From positions 1-64,000 of the forward strand of contig CADCDP010000013.1 in assembly GCA_902800305.1 (NCBI GenBank): 64,000 bases of DNA, written 5' to 3'. The notes below the pieces were generated by a model, which saw only the letters and a program-made list of their open reading frames with translations, did not search any database and had not been told where the DNA came from. Below are positions 18,061 to 26,719 of the stretch, one piece after another. The stretch's first letter is position 1. Every line of letters begins with the position of its first letter. The translations under genes and the position numbers were made by a program. Source of the stretch: an uncultured Bacteroidales bacterium (GTDB lineage: Bacteria; Bacteroidota; Bacteroidia; Bacteroidales; Bacteroidaceae).

Positions 18061-19524
18061 CTATTTTTTTCGTACTGGGTCGCAAGTGAGACCGCATCCC
18101 AGCTTCTTCAGTATCTTTCTATCTACTTCGCCCAACATCACCGTGCTGTGCATCTGGCAACCACGCAGCTTGGGCAACTGCTCTAAGGCGCGTCGGCAGT
18201 TGTCGTCGTGTTGCGACAACACCGAGATGGCCACCAGCACCTCGTCGGTGTGGAGTCGAGGATTATGGCCACCCAGATACTCGACCTTCGTCTTCTGGAT
18301 AGGCTCAATCATGCTCTGAGGTATCAGCTTGATGTCGTGGTCGATGCCCGCAAGGTGCTTCATCACGTTGAGCAACAGGGAAGCGCAACAGCCGAGCAAG
18401 GCTCCTGTCTTGGAGGTGATGATGGTGCCGTCCTCCATCTCCATCGCGGCACAATGCACGCCTGTCTGCAGTCTCCGTTCGTTGGCTGCCACGGTGACAC
18501 GACGCAATGCCGTGGTGATTTTCGCCTGATTGAAAAGGAGTTGTATCTTGTTCACTTCACCTTCGTTGCAAGCCCCGTCGGCGAGTTTGTTGGTGGCATC
18601 GTAGTAACGACGGATGATTTCGTCTTTCGAAGCTTGACTGCAGACGACATCATCGCTGATACAGAATCCCACCATATTCACTCCCATGTCGGTGGGCGAT
18701 TTGTAGGGGTTTTCGCCATAGATGCCCTCGAACAGAGCGTTCAGCACGGGGAAAATCTCGATGTCACGGTTGTAGTTGATGGCCACTTTCCCGTAGGCAT
18801 CGAAATGGAAGGGGTCTATCATGTTCACGTCGTTGAGGTCGGCAGTGGCAGCCTCGTAAGCGATGTTCACGGGATGTTTCAGCGGCAAGTTCCACACGGG
18901 GAAAGTCTCAAACTTCGCATAGCCAGCACGGATGCCGCGCTGGTTCTCCCCATAGAGCTGACTGAGGCAGACCGCCATCTTGCCGCTGCCAGGCCCAGGG
19001 GCAGTGACGATGACGAGAGGACGTTCTGTCTCCACATAATCGTTCTTGCCAAAGCCCTCGTCGGAAGCAATCAGCTCCACGTTGTGGGGATAGCCGTCTA
19101 TTAAATAATGTATAAAGGACTTGATGCCCATCCGCTTCAAACGGTGACGGTAGTCGTCAGCCGCCCGTTGTCCGTCGTAGTGGGTGATGACCACAGAACC
19201 TACGAAGAAGCCCCGTTTCTGAAATTCGTCACGCAGTCGCAGCACATCCTCGTCGTAGGTGATGCCAAGGTCAGCCCTCACCTTGTTCTTCTCGATGTCC
19301 TCGGCACTAATCACGATGACAATCTCGATGCTGTCTCTCAACTGGCCGAACATCCTCAGTTTGCTGTCGGGTTTGAATCCTGGCAGCACACGCGAGGCAT
19401 GGTGGTCGTCAAACAATTTGCCGCCTAATTCCAGATAAAGTTTACCGTCGAACTGAGCGATACGCTCCTTGATGTGTTCCGACTGAATCTTCAAGTACTT
19501 CTCGTTGTCGAATCCTATTTTCAT
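18061..19524 (-). CDS. DUF1846-family protein
   Basis: 487 residues starting MKIGFDNEKYLK at ATG 19524. The frame stays open upstream to 19686, but that part overlaps the end of the next gene and lacks family similarity. The protein matches DUF1846 in length and in motifs such as DGKLYLELGGKLFDDHHASRVLPGF and a phosphate-binding-like loop APGPGSGK (175-182). The family is soluble, often crystallised, with fused ATPase-like and catalytic-looking parts, and its reaction is not established to my knowledge. It lies 46 bases after the secreted protein gene on the same strand, which may be chance. No signal peptide is present, so it acts in the cytoplasm. Confidence 0.88.
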   Translation of the reverse strand: MKIGFDNEKYLKIQSEHIKERIAQFDGKLYLELGGKLFDDHHASRVLPGFKPDSKLRMFGQLRDSIEIVIVISAEDIEKNKVRADLGITYDEDVLRLRDEFQKRGFFVGSVVITHYDGQRAADDYRHRLKRMGIKSFIHYLIDGYPHNVELIASDEGFGKNDYVETERPLVIVTAPGPGSGKMAVCLSQLYGENQRGIRAGYAKFETFPVWNLPLKHPVNIAYEAATADLNDVNMIDPFHFDAYGKVAINYNRDIEIFPVLNALFEGIYGENPYKSPTDMGVNMVGFCISDDVVCSQASKDEIIRRYYDATNKLADGACNEGEVNKIQLLFNQAKITTALRRVTVAANERRLQTGVHCAAMEMEDGTIITSKTGALLGCCASLLLNVMKHLAGIDHDIKLIPQSMIEPIQKTKVEYLGGHNPRLHTDEVLVAISVLSQHDDNCRRALEQLPKLRGCQMHSTVMLGEVDRKILKKLGCGLTCDPVRKK

Positions 19525-19570
19525 TGCTGTAAGTGTTTTTGAGATAGATAAGTGTTGGAAGTCGAGAGGG

Positions 19571-20947
19571 TTAGCGAAGGACGACTTTCTTTCCTCGATG
19601 TATATAGACACCCTTCGTTGTCGGCTTTCCCGAGAAGCTGCGACCTTGGAGGTCGTACCAAATTTCTGACTGAGGAGAATCGGCATCCAACTTTAGCGTG
19701 AGGATGCTTGTATTTTCTTCTTTGAAATCGGGAGTAAAGATTCGGACACCACCGCCCGAAACGGGTTCAGCCGCCCTATAGCCGTTCTTCAACTGGAAGA
19801 TGGCACGTTGGGCACCAATGGTCATAGGAGCATTCGGGTAGTAGTAAGTGTTAGAAGCACCAAGATAGAGCTTCGTGTTGTCACCACCGACGGCGGTAAT
19901 TTCGACGGGGGCGTATCTACCTTCGAAATTAACATCAGTGTAAGAAAAAGTCATGCGACTCTGAGCAGCGGTACTGTAATCAATGGTCACACCCTTGAAC
20001 ACAGGGTTGACGAGGTTCGTAGCAGCAGGGGTATCCCACTTGACGATGTACGGAACACCTGCCTGTAGTTCAGTCTCTTCAACTTCAAACGTTAAGTGGA
20101 GAATATAATAGTCTTGTTTATCACCATTATTATCAAATTTATCAATATAAGCACCTTCCTTCTTAGGACTATCGTTTGTTTCCTTTACCAGTTTCTTTAC
20201 CGTGGCATCTTTCAGAGGGCTGTTCGCAAGTGTTACATCGAACGGAAGACAAAGCGTGTTCCACGAGCCATCCTTGTAGAGTGTGCGGTCGATAAGGCAC
20301 ACATTCGTAATCGTGTTGTCATTGTCTTCGATGATTCCCGTATTGTCTGATTTGTCGTAAAGCCCCAACATTTTCCCTTTATAAAGTATGACATCATCGT
20401 GCTCGCTATATCCATACACCCTAAAATAGCTGTCGTCTATGTTTGTGTTGTAATTGTACTTTAGATAAGCTGGCTTGTAAGCATTCATTATCTTAAGGTT
20501 TTTATCTTCCCCCCAAGAAATGAACCATTCAAATCTTCTTTTCGAGTCTGAATTATTACTAAAATTTTCATATTTTTCAAGATAGAGGTAATCTGCTTTG
20601 GAAGTACCTACAGTCTCATTATTTACACCCAGATATCTATCGCCATCCATGATGTACCAGTAGCTTCCATCTGCTTTTTTAAGTCTGATAGGCACAACAT
20701 GGTTTTCCATCACATCGATGTTAATACTACCATTCACCACAACAGCATTACCTTTATGTTCTCCCCCGTCATAGCCGCCGTAGGCCACATAGGTTTCTTC
20801 ATGTTTCGATACGAGGAAGTAGTATCCTTCCTCCGGTTGACTATTATAAGTTACCCAACCATTAGATTGTCCGTCAGCGAAACATGCCAGAGAAGACACT
20901 GCGGTTAGTATCAGTGCCGTCAGAAATGTTTGTGTAGTTTTGTTCAT
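19571..20947 (-). CDS. Secreted protein with Prevotella-type C-terminal module
   Basis: 458 residues with signal peptide MNKTTQTFLTALILTAVSSL cleaved after CFADG. The N-terminal half (about 30-210: YYFLVSKHEETYVAYGGY, SYWYIMDGDRYLGV) has a ricin/RICIN-like beta pattern but I do not assign it. From about 225 on it carries a module shared with the two giant proteins of this window: DGSWNTLCLPFDV, then AGVPYIVKW, NPVFKGVTI, KLYLGASNTYYYPNA and RAIFQL. It ends in a Por-like sorting tail (IWYDLQGRSFSGKPTTKGVY, then IHRGKKVV), typical of surface export in this group. Function unknown; surface or secreted location is well supported. Confidence 0.75.
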   Translation of the reverse strand: MNKTTQTFLTALILTAVSSLACFADGQSNGWVTYNSQPEEGYYFLVSKHEETYVAYGGYDGGEHKGNAVVVNGSINIDVMENHVVPIRLKKADGSYWYIMDGDRYLGVNNETVGTSKADYLYLEKYENFSNNSDSKRRFEWFISWGEDKNLKIMNAYKPAYLKYNYNTNIDDSYFRVYGYSEHDDVILYKGKMLGLYDKSDNTGIIEDNDNTITNVCLIDRTLYKDGSWNTLCLPFDVTLANSPLKDATVKKLVKETNDSPKKEGAYIDKFDNNGDKQDYYILHLTFEVEETELQAGVPYIVKWDTPAATNLVNPVFKGVTIDYSTAAQSRMTFSYTDVNFEGRYAPVEITAVGGDNTKLYLGASNTYYYPNAPMTIGAQRAIFQLKNGYRAAEPVSGGGVRIFTPDFKEENTSILTLKLDADSPQSEIWYDLQGRSFSGKPTTKGVYIHRGKKVVLR

Positions 20948-21046
20948 TGCTTTTTTTGTTTCTTCTTAACTTTGAAACGATACCTTGATTCCGAACAGCA
21001 TGCCCTCGTAGAGTGGGGTGATACATACAAAGCCCGAAAATCGTGC

Positions 21047-21077
21047 CAAAGGTACGTATATTTTGCGAAATACGTAC
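21047..21077 (-). promoter_or_regulatory. -7 element overlapped by an inverted-repeat operator candidate
   Basis: On the minus strand TACCTTTG (21054-21047) is a good Bacteroidetes -7 box for the secreted protein gene starting at 20947. It is overlapped by a perfect dyad: GTACGTAT (21052-21059) and ATACGTAC (21070-21077), 10 bases apart. Such placement would let a dimeric regulator block transcription. The -33 position does not show TTTG. Confidence 0.45.
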
Positions 21078-21138
21078 TATTTTTGCATAAAAATCTTATA
21101 ATAACGGACTTTGTGCCTCCTGTTATAAATAAAATCTG

Positions 21139-21146
21139 TATATTTG
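21139..21146 (+). promoter_or_regulatory. Possible -7 element for the nfeD/flotillin genes
   Basis: TATATTTG matches TAnnTTTG and lies 32 bases before the ATG at 21179. The best TTTG (21110-21113) is 25 bases away, longer than the usual 19, so only the -7 box is convincing. Confidence 0.4.
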
Positions 21147-21178
21147 TACCGATTTTTCACATATAAACGCATGGAACT

Positions 21179-21754
21179 ATGCAGACGTATTTGGATTTGT
21201 TTCAAGGACTGGACACCTGGATGCAGGTGTTCTGGGTGTGTGCCGCAGCAGGCACGGTGATTTTCGTCATTCAGATGGTGCTGACACTGATAGGCATGGA
21301 CAGTAGCGACATGGATGTGGACTTCGATGGCGCGGACACGATGGACTTAGGAGGCGGTATCTCGTTGTTCAGCATCAAGAACTTCGTCAACTTTCTGGTC
21401 GGTTTCGGCTGGGCGGGCGTGTGCCTCGGCGGTGCCATCGAGAACAAGTGGCTGTTGTGCTTTGTGGCAGTGCTGGTGGGCGTGGCGTTTGTGCTAATGT
21501 TCTTCTTTATCAAGAAGCAGACGAAAAAGCTGGAGCACAACGGAGCTTTTCGCATCGAGGACAGTTTGGGCAAGTCGGTGGACGTGTATCTGCGCATTCC
21601 TGCTGGCAAGAGCGGCAAGGGCAAAGTGCAGGTAAGCTTGAACGGATCGGTGCAGGAGATTAGTGCCATGACCGAAGGCGAGAGCATCTCAAGCGGACAG
21701 AAGGTGAAGGTGGTCAGCGTTGTAGACCGCTCAACCGTATTAGTAGCCCCCTAA
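21179..21754 (+). CDS. NfeD-like membrane protein with C-terminal OB fold
   Basis: 191 residues. A hydrophobic segment near 15-40, an acidic loop (MDSSDMDVDFDGADTMDLGG, 41-60), then two close membrane segments (about 65-110) are followed by a soluble beta-rich domain (about 120-190: KSVDVYLRIPAGKSGKGKVQ ... VKVVSVVDRSTVLVAP) that fits the NfeD/YqiJ OB fold. NfeD-type proteins are the usual partner of flotillin/SPFH proteins, and the flotillin gene follows 165 bases downstream on the same strand. Likely role: anchoring or regulating a flotillin membrane microdomain. An out-of-frame ATG at 21172 is ignored. Confidence 0.8.
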   Translation: MQTYLDLFQGLDTWMQVFWVCAAAGTVIFVIQMVLTLIGMDSSDMDVDFDGADTMDLGGGISLFSIKNFVNFLVGFGWAGVCLGGAIENKWLLCFVAVLVGVAFVLMFFFIKKQTKKLEHNGAFRIEDSLGKSVDVYLRIPAGKSGKGKVQVSLNGSVQEISAMTEGESISSGQKVKVVSVVDRSTVLVAP

Positions 21755-21765
21755 CCTGTTATATA

Positions 21766-21890
21766 AAGTTTAAAGGTTACAGTTTACAGTTTAAAGAGGC
21801 TGACGCGATGTTTGTAAACAAGCCGCACGTTCTTCAAACTTTAAACTCTAAACTTTAAACATTACCAATCTTGCCGCATGGTTATTATAC
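21766..21890. repeat. Partial copy of the mosaic intergenic element
   Basis: The block around 21795-21840 (GAGGCTGACGCGATGTT ... GTAAACA ... CCGCA) matches the middle third of the elements at 51288-51475 and 52786-52975. It is bordered by AAACTTTAAA-type runs in both orientations and by CTTGCCGCATGG near 21874, another fragment of the same element. It separates the nfeD-like and flotillin genes. Confidence 0.5.
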
Positions 21891-21919
21891 ATTATACATT
21901 ATAAATTTTACATTGTTGT

Positions 21920-23311
21920 ATGGATCCCATTTATCTTATTATCGTTGCGGTGGTCGTAGCCATCGTTTTACTGATATCGATTATCAATCGATACAGAAGA
22001 TGTCCTTCGGACAAGATTTTGGTTGTGTACGGAACAACGGGCAACCGTGGCTCTGCCAAGTGTGTGCATGGCGGTGGTACGTTCGTATGGCCCATCATCC
22101 AGGACTATGCCTACCTGAGCCTTACCCCCATCAGTATTGATGCCAACCTGACCAATGCGCTGTCACGTCAGAACATCCGTGTGGATGTGCCTTGCCGCTT
22201 CACGGTCGGTATCTCCACCGACCCCGAAAGCATGACGGCTGCCGCTGAGCGTCTGTTGGGGCTTACCCCTGGACAGATTCAGGAACTGGCACGAGACATC
22301 CTTTTCGGACAGCTCCGTCTGGTCATCGCCACTATGAGTATCGAAGAGCTGAACTCCGACCGCGACAAGTTCCTTGAAGCCATCTCCAGCAATGTGGAAG
22401 TGGAACTGAAGAAGATTGGTTTGCGCCTCATCAACGTGAACGTGACCGACATCAACGACGAGAGCGGTTACATCGAGGCTCTGGGTCAGGAAGCCGCAGC
22501 GAAGGCCATTAACGAAGCCAAGGTGCGTGTGGCTGAACAAGAGAAGTTCGGAGAAATCGGTAAGGCTGAGGCCAACCGAGAGACCCGTATCCGTACCGCC
22601 GAGGCGAATGCACAGGCTGTGCAGGGTGAGAACGAGGCGAAGGTGCAGATAGCCAACTCCGACGCTGTGCGCCGTGAACGTGAGGCTGAGGCACAACGCA
22701 AGGCCATTGCCGCTGAAAAGGTGGCTGCTGCCAAAGCACTCGAAGAGGCTTACTCGGCTGAGCAGAAGGCAGAAGAGGCTCGTGCTGACCGCGAACGTGC
22801 CACACAGAGTGCGAACGTGCTGGTGAGCCAAGAGATTGAGAAGAAACGTAAGATTATCGAGGCTGAGGCAGAGGCTGAGAAGATTCGTGTGAACGCCAAG
22901 GGTGAGGCCGACGCTGCTTACGCCAAGATGGAAGCCGAGGCACGAGGTCTGTTCGAGATACTGAGCCGCCAAGCACAGGGTTACGACAAGATGGTACAGG
23001 CGGCAGGTGGCGATGCCAACAAGGCATACATGCTCCTGCTCTTGGAAAAGCTGCCAGAACTGGTGAAGACTCAGGTGGAAGCAGTCAAGGGCATCAACAT
23101 CGACCATGTAACCGTTTGGGATTCTGGCAACTCTGCCGACGGAAAGGGCAGTACCGCCAATTTCCTCTCAGGCTTGATGAAGAGCGTCCCCCCACTCCAC
23201 GAACTCTTCAACCAAGCAGGATTGGCACTTCCCGAATATTTGGCGAAGAAGAAGGAGGATGCTCCAACTACGGCAGACGTTGATTCAAGCGCAACGCTAA
23301 ATGATAAATAA
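21920..23311 (+). CDS. Flotillin/SPFH-domain protein (YqiK/FloT type)
   Basis: 463 residues. One N-terminal membrane segment (about 4-24: YLIIVAVVVAIVLLISII), then the SPFH/PHB domain (about 28-200, with VPCRFTVGISTDPESM and INVNVTDINDESGYIEALGQ), then a long Ala/Glu-rich coiled coil (about 205-370) and a C-terminal segment with LLLLEKLPELVKTQVEAV and FLSGLMKSVPPLHELFNQAG. Flotillins oligomerise into membrane microdomain scaffolds. The NfeD-like gene upstream is the expected partner. The last codons (SATLNDK) are encoded by the ATGATAA-type intergenic repeat, so the natural C-terminus has been extended or replaced by repeat DNA. Confidence 0.92.
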   Translation: MDPIYLIIVAVVVAIVLLISIINRYRRCPSDKILVVYGTTGNRGSAKCVHGGGTFVWPIIQDYAYLSLTPISIDANLTNALSRQNIRVDVPCRFTVGISTDPESMTAAAERLLGLTPGQIQELARDILFGQLRLVIATMSIEELNSDRDKFLEAISSNVEVELKKIGLRLINVNVTDINDESGYIEALGQEAAAKAINEAKVRVAEQEKFGEIGKAEANRETRIRTAEANAQAVQGENEAKVQIANSDAVRREREAEAQRKAIAAEKVAAAKALEEAYSAEQKAEEARADRERATQSANVLVSQEIEKKRKIIEAEAEAEKIRVNAKGEADAAYAKMEAEARGLFEILSRQAQGYDKMVQAAGGDANKAYMLLLLEKLPELVKTQVEAVKGINIDHVTVWDSGNSADGKGSTANFLSGLMKSVPPLHELFNQAGLALPEYLAKKKEDAPTTADVDSSATLNDK

Positions 23312-23323
23312 TAAATGATAAAT
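23290..23323 (+). repeat. ATGATAA spacer element (copy overlapping a gene end)
   Basis: GCAACGCTAAATGATAAATA and following bases are a copy of the AAATGAT-type spacer found at six other sites here. This copy starts inside the flotillin frame, supplying its stop, and runs up to the GTG start of the next gene. Confidence 0.6.
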
Positions 23324-23325
23324 CA

Positions 23326-23994
23326 GTGAAGAAACTATTCTATTTAGTGCTTACGGCCTGTGCCGTAAGCCTTTCGATGTTTACAACGACAAGCTGCAAC
23401 GACGGCGAGACCTACGCCGAACAGAAGGAGAAGGAGAAGAAGGCCATCAGGAAGTTCATCGAGAGTAATGACTTCGTGGGAACCATCACCCCCATCACTG
23501 AGGAACAGTTCTACGCACAAGACAGCATCACCGACACCACTAAAAACGAGTTTGTATTGTTCAATGATGACGGTATCTACATGCAGATTGTCCGTAAGGG
23601 CGAAGGTCAAACGATGGTGGAGATGGCCAAAGAGATGAGCGACTCTACGGTAAGCAAGGTGCTTCTGTGCCGCTTTCTGGAATACGACATCGAGTCGGCC
23701 GACACTACCTACACCAACCTCTACACTCCCAGCATTGTGGACAAGATGCTCTGCAAATACAGCCACTACAGCCAAAGCTACACGGCATCGTTCACCGAAG
23801 GCCGTATGCTCAACTCCTACAATGCCACCGTGCCCCAAGGATGGCTCAAGCCCCTCAACTTCATCCGCTTAACACGCGACGCAGGGAAAATCGCCAAGGT
23901 GCGCCTCATCGTGCCCCACTCGTCAGGCACCACCAACGCCTCTGGCTACGTATTGCCGTTCTACTACGAAATAACGTACCAGTTAGGAAGGTAA
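23326..23994 (+). CDS. DUF4827-family lipoprotein
   Basis: 222 residues starting at GTG 23326, the only start that gives the complete signal peptide MKKLFYLVLTACAVSLSM with lipobox cysteine after FTTTS. The body (KKAIRKFIESNDFVGTITPI, EFVLFNDDGIYMQIVRKGEG) fits DUF4827, a Bacteroidales lipoprotein family with a peptidyl-prolyl-isomerase-like (FKBP) fold; whether it has isomerase activity is not known to me. It is followed after 39 bases by phosphoglucosamine mutase, an arrangement I recall from other Bacteroidales. Located at the outer or inner membrane facing the periplasm or surface. Confidence 0.8.
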   Translation: MKKLFYLVLTACAVSLSMFTTTSCNDGETYAEQKEKEKKAIRKFIESNDFVGTITPITEEQFYAQDSITDTTKNEFVLFNDDGIYMQIVRKGEGQTMVEMAKEMSDSTVSKVLLCRFLEYDIESADTTYTNLYTPSIVDKMLCKYSHYSQSYTASFTEGRMLNSYNATVPQGWLKPLNFIRLTRDAGKIAKVRLIVPHSSGTTNASGYVLPFYYEITYQLGR

Positions 23995-24030
23995 CGCTAC
24001 GCTAAATGAAAAATGATAAATGATAATTTA
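23993..24030 (+). repeat. ATGATAA spacer element
   Basis: Begins with the box ACGCTACGCTAAATGA and continues as AAATGATAAATGATAA, filling the gap before the mutase gene. Same orientation as the copies at 23290, 35323 and 52708; opposite to those at 36662 and 38314. Confidence 0.6.
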
Positions 24031-24033
24031 AAA

Positions 24034-25443
24034 ATGAGCTTAATTAAATCTATTTCCGGCATCCGCGGCACCATCGGCGGACGAGCTGGTGAGGGCTTGA
24101 ACCCTCTTGACATCGTAAAGTTCACTAGTGCCTACGCTACCCTCATCCGTCGCACCACAAAGATAGAGAGCAACAAGATTGTGGTGGGTCGCGATGCACG
24201 CATTTCGGGCGAGATGGTGAAGAACGTCGTATGCGGCACCCTCATGGGCATGGGATTCGATGTGGTCAACATCGGACTCGCTTCCACTCCCACTACCGAG
24301 ATTGCTGTGGCGATGGAAGGTGCCTGTGGTGGCATCATCATCACCGCCAGTCACAATCCCCGTCACTGGAATGCCCTCAAGCTTCTCAACGAAAAGGGCG
24401 AGTTCCTCAACGCTGCTGAAGGCAACGAAGTACTGAAAATCGCTGAAGCCGAAGATTTCGACTTTGCTGATGTCGATGGACTTGGCAAGTACATCGAGGA
24501 CAACTCCTACGACCAGAAGCACATCAACATGGTGCTTGGTCTCGACCTCGTGGATGTGGAAGCCATCAAGAAGCAGAACTTCAAGGTGGCTTTCGACAGC
24601 ATCAACTCCGTGGGTGGCATCATCCTCCCCAAACTCTTCAAGGCACTCGGCGTGGAACACGTTACCCCACTCTATGCAGAGCCAACGGGCGACTTCCAGC
24701 ACAACCCCGAACCTCTGGAGAAAAACCTCTCCGACATCATGGGTCTCATGGCCAAAGGCGGCAACGACGTAGGCTTTGTGGTTGACCCCGATGTGGATCG
24801 TCTTGCCTTCATCTGCGAAGACGGCAAGATGTACGGTGAGGAATACACCCTCGTCACGGTGGCCGACTACATCCTCAAGCACACTCCGGGCAACACCGTG
24901 AGCAACCTTTCTTCCACCCGTGCCCTGCGCGACGTGACTCGCAAATATGGTCAGCAATACAACGCTGCCGCTGTGGGCGAAGTGAACGTGGTGACGAAGA
25001 TGAAGGAGACCAACACCGTCATCGGCGGCGAGGGCAACGGCGGAGTCATCTATCCCGCTGCCCACTATGGCCGCGATGCCCTCGTAGGTATCGCCCTCTT
25101 CCTCAGCCATCTGGCACACGAACGTGAGGCAAAGCCAGGACTTACCGTCAGCCAACTCCGTGCCACCTATCCCGACTATGCCATCGCCAAGAACCGCATC
25201 GACCTTGATGCCTCCACCGACGTGGATGCCATCCTCGCCAAGGTCAAGGCTATGTACACAGGACAAGACGGTGTGGAAGTGAACGACATCGACGGCGTGA
25301 AGATTGATTTCCCCGATAAGTGGGTACACCTCCGCAAGTCCAACACCGAACCCATCATCCGCGTTTACTCCGAGGCAGCCACGATGGAAGCCGCCGACGA
25401 GATTGGCAAGCTGATAATGAATGTGGTCTATTCGATGAAGTAA
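24034..25443 (+). CDS. glmM: Phosphoglucosamine mutase / phosphohexomutase
   Basis: 469 residues from ATG 24034 (MSLIKSISGIRGTIGG); an ATG 21 bases upstream lies in repeat DNA and is rejected. All alpha-D-phosphohexomutase signatures are present: catalytic serine in TASHNP (S106), metal loop DPDVDR (251-256), sugar loop GEGNGG (about 333) and phosphate-binding RKSNTEPIIR near the end. The serine context and length favour GlmM, which converts glucosamine-6-phosphate to glucosamine-1-phosphate for cell-wall and lipopolysaccharide precursors; a phosphomannomutase specificity cannot be excluded from sequence alone. It ends before a strong terminator, so it closes the nfeD-flotillin-DUF4827 group if these are cotranscribed. 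Confidence 0.88.
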   Translation: MSLIKSISGIRGTIGGRAGEGLNPLDIVKFTSAYATLIRRTTKIESNKIVVGRDARISGEMVKNVVCGTLMGMGFDVVNIGLASTPTTEIAVAMEGACGGIIITASHNPRHWNALKLLNEKGEFLNAAEGNEVLKIAEAEDFDFADVDGLGKYIEDNSYDQKHINMVLGLDLVDVEAIKKQNFKVAFDSINSVGGIILPKLFKALGVEHVTPLYAEPTGDFQHNPEPLEKNLSDIMGLMAKGGNDVGFVVDPDVDRLAFICEDGKMYGEEYTLVTVADYILKHTPGNTVSNLSSTRALRDVTRKYGQQYNAAAVGEVNVVTKMKETNTVIGGEGNGGVIYPAAHYGRDALVGIALFLSHLAHEREAKPGLTVSQLRATYPDYAIAKNRIDLDASTDVDAILAKVKAMYTGQDGVEVNDIDGVKIDFPDKWVHLRKSNTEPIIRVYSEAATMEAADEIGKLIMNVVYSMK

Positions 25444-25472
25444 ATCCGACACACATATATATAATAGAAGAA

Positions 25473-25507
25473 AGCGGACGGCTCACCCCGAGTCGTCCGC
25501 TTTTTTT
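25473..25507 (+). terminator. Intrinsic terminator after glmM
   Basis: AGCGGACGGCT (25473-25483) pairs with AGTCGTCCGCT (25491-25501) with one G-T pair, and a seven-base T run follows directly. Strong rho-independent terminator. Confidence 0.9.
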
Positions 25508-25586
25508 CTTGTCCAAGCAAAAAAGTAAAGATTAGTGTAATATTGAAGGTAAAACGTGTGTATATATAGGTAGAAAGACTTTTCCG

Positions 25587-26156
25587 ATGAGCACCAACGA
25601 CACACATATCATCCAAGTGGTCAAAGCTGCAGCACGTGGCGAGGCTTGGGCATGTAGCCATATCGTGCAGCAGTTCGGACAATCGGTGTTTTCCCTTCTG
25701 CATCGAATGACAGGGAACACACTCGATGCCGAGGAACTGACCCAGGACACATTGATCAGGGCGTTGCAGCAAATTGACAGCTACGACCCCGACCGCGCCA
25801 CCTTCTCCACATGGCTCAAGCGTATCGCTTACCATCTGGCACTCAACCATCTGCGCCATCCGTCCTTGCCCCTTGTCCCGATGGAAGAAGAAGAAACCAC
25901 GATTCAGACAGAGGCCAACCAAGAGATGGTACGCCTCTTTCAGCAACCAGACGACACAAGGGTGGAACAGCTCAAAGCTGCCATCCAACAATTGTCGGGC
26001 GAGGAACAGACGCTCATCAACCTCTTCTACTACGACGAGTTGCCCATCAGCGACATCGCCTACATGATGCAGTCCACATCGGGTGCCGTGACTGTGCGTC
26101 TGCATCGCATCCGTCAGAAACTTCACAACACCATCCAACACCTTCAAGCCCTATGA
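25587..26156 (+). CDS. ECF-type RNA polymerase sigma factor
   Basis: 189 residues. Region 2 (about 25-95: AWACSHIVQQFGQSVFSLLH, DAEELTQDTLIRALQQI, FSTWLKRIAYHLALNHLR) and region 4 (about 130-185: LSGEEQTLINLFYYDELPIS DIAYMMQSTSGAVTVRLHRI in two stretches) are both clear; region 3 is absent, as in ECF factors. Its stop overlaps the next ATG in ATGA, coupling it to a membrane-bound DUF4974 protein, the usual anti-sigma arrangement in Bacteroidota. It probably drives the barrel gene downstream and its own operon. It starts about 80 bases after the glmM terminator. Confidence 0.92.
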   Translation: MSTNDTHIIQVVKAAARGEAWACSHIVQQFGQSVFSLLHRMTGNTLDAEELTQDTLIRALQQIDSYDPDRATFSTWLKRIAYHLALNHLRHPSLPLVPMEEEETTIQTEANQEMVRLFQQPDDTRVEQLKAAIQQLSGEEQTLINLFYYDELPISDIAYMMQSTSGAVTVRLHRIRQKLHNTIQHLQAL

Positions 26157-26719
26157 AACAGCAAGACTTCCACGAACAAGAGCAGTTCCGCCAAACGGAC
26201 ATTAACCTCCACAAGGCCGTACAACAACTGCACGACGAAGAGCCTCAACTGCCAGCCGACTTTGCCGTGCGCTTCAGGCAGCATGTCTTAGCAGAAAAAC
26301 AAAAACGCCATCGCCATCAGTGGCGTAACATTGCAGCCATCTTCATCGGCATGACCATCCTCAGCGGAGCCATTTACGCTGCTGTCCGTCTGGCTGATTC
26401 GTTCCGATTGTTCCATTGGCCGACAGAAAAGGCTGTGTCGAATGTACCGAATGAAACAAATGTGGCGGTCGAAGATAGCCTTGTGCAGTTCCGCAATGTA
26501 CCGTTGGACAGCATCCTGTATGCTGTGGGGAGCCACTACCACCATACCGTTTGCTTCTTAGACGAAGAGCCACGCCTGTTGCGTTTCTCCATCTTATGGA
26601 ACAGCGAGAAATCGCTGTCCGACTTCCTGTCCAACGTAAACGAGTTTGAGGGTCTTCACCTCACCGCCGAGCGCGACACCATCTTTGTGAAATGGGTAGA
26701 AAAGGAGGGGCAACCATGA
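26153..26719 (+). CDS. Membrane anti-sigma factor with DUF4974 (FecR C-terminal-like) domain
   Basis: 188 residues from ATG 26153, which overlaps the sigma stop. Residues about 1-57 are a hydrophilic cytoplasmic part (probable sigma-binding), 58-80 a single membrane segment (RNIAAIFIGMTILSGAIYAA), and about 105-185 a DUF4974/STN-like periplasmic domain (VQFRNVPLDSILYAVGSHY, LSDFLSNVNEFEGLHL). The central FecR domain of typical 300-350-residue Bacteroidota anti-sigmas is missing, so this is a minimal form. Its stop overlaps the ATG of the barrel gene. Predicted role: hold the sigma factor at the inner membrane and release it on a signal from the outer-membrane barrel. Confidence 0.78.
   Translation: MKQQDFHEQEQFRQTDINLHKAVQQLHDEEPQLPADFAVRFRQHVLAEKQKRHRHQWRNIAAIFIGMTILSGAIYAAVRLADSFRLFHWPTEKAVSNVPNETNVAVEDSLVQFRNVPLDSILYAVGSHYHHTVCFLDEEPRLLRFSILWNSEKSLSDFLSNVNEFEGLHLTAERDTIFVKWVEKEGQP

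Noticed and set aside
19525..19686. Longer N-terminus for the DUF1846 protein
   Set aside because: It overlaps the end of the next gene, has no family similarity, and ATG 19524 gives the expected family start.
21871..22140. Small plus-strand ORF overlapping the flotillin start
   Set aside because: Starts in repeat DNA and is out of frame with the clear flotillin reading.
26703..26708. AGGAGG as a true Shine-Dalgarno site before the barrel gene
   Set aside because: Genes of this phylum rarely use it, and these bases also encode the anti-sigma C-terminus; coupling through ATGA is explanation enough.
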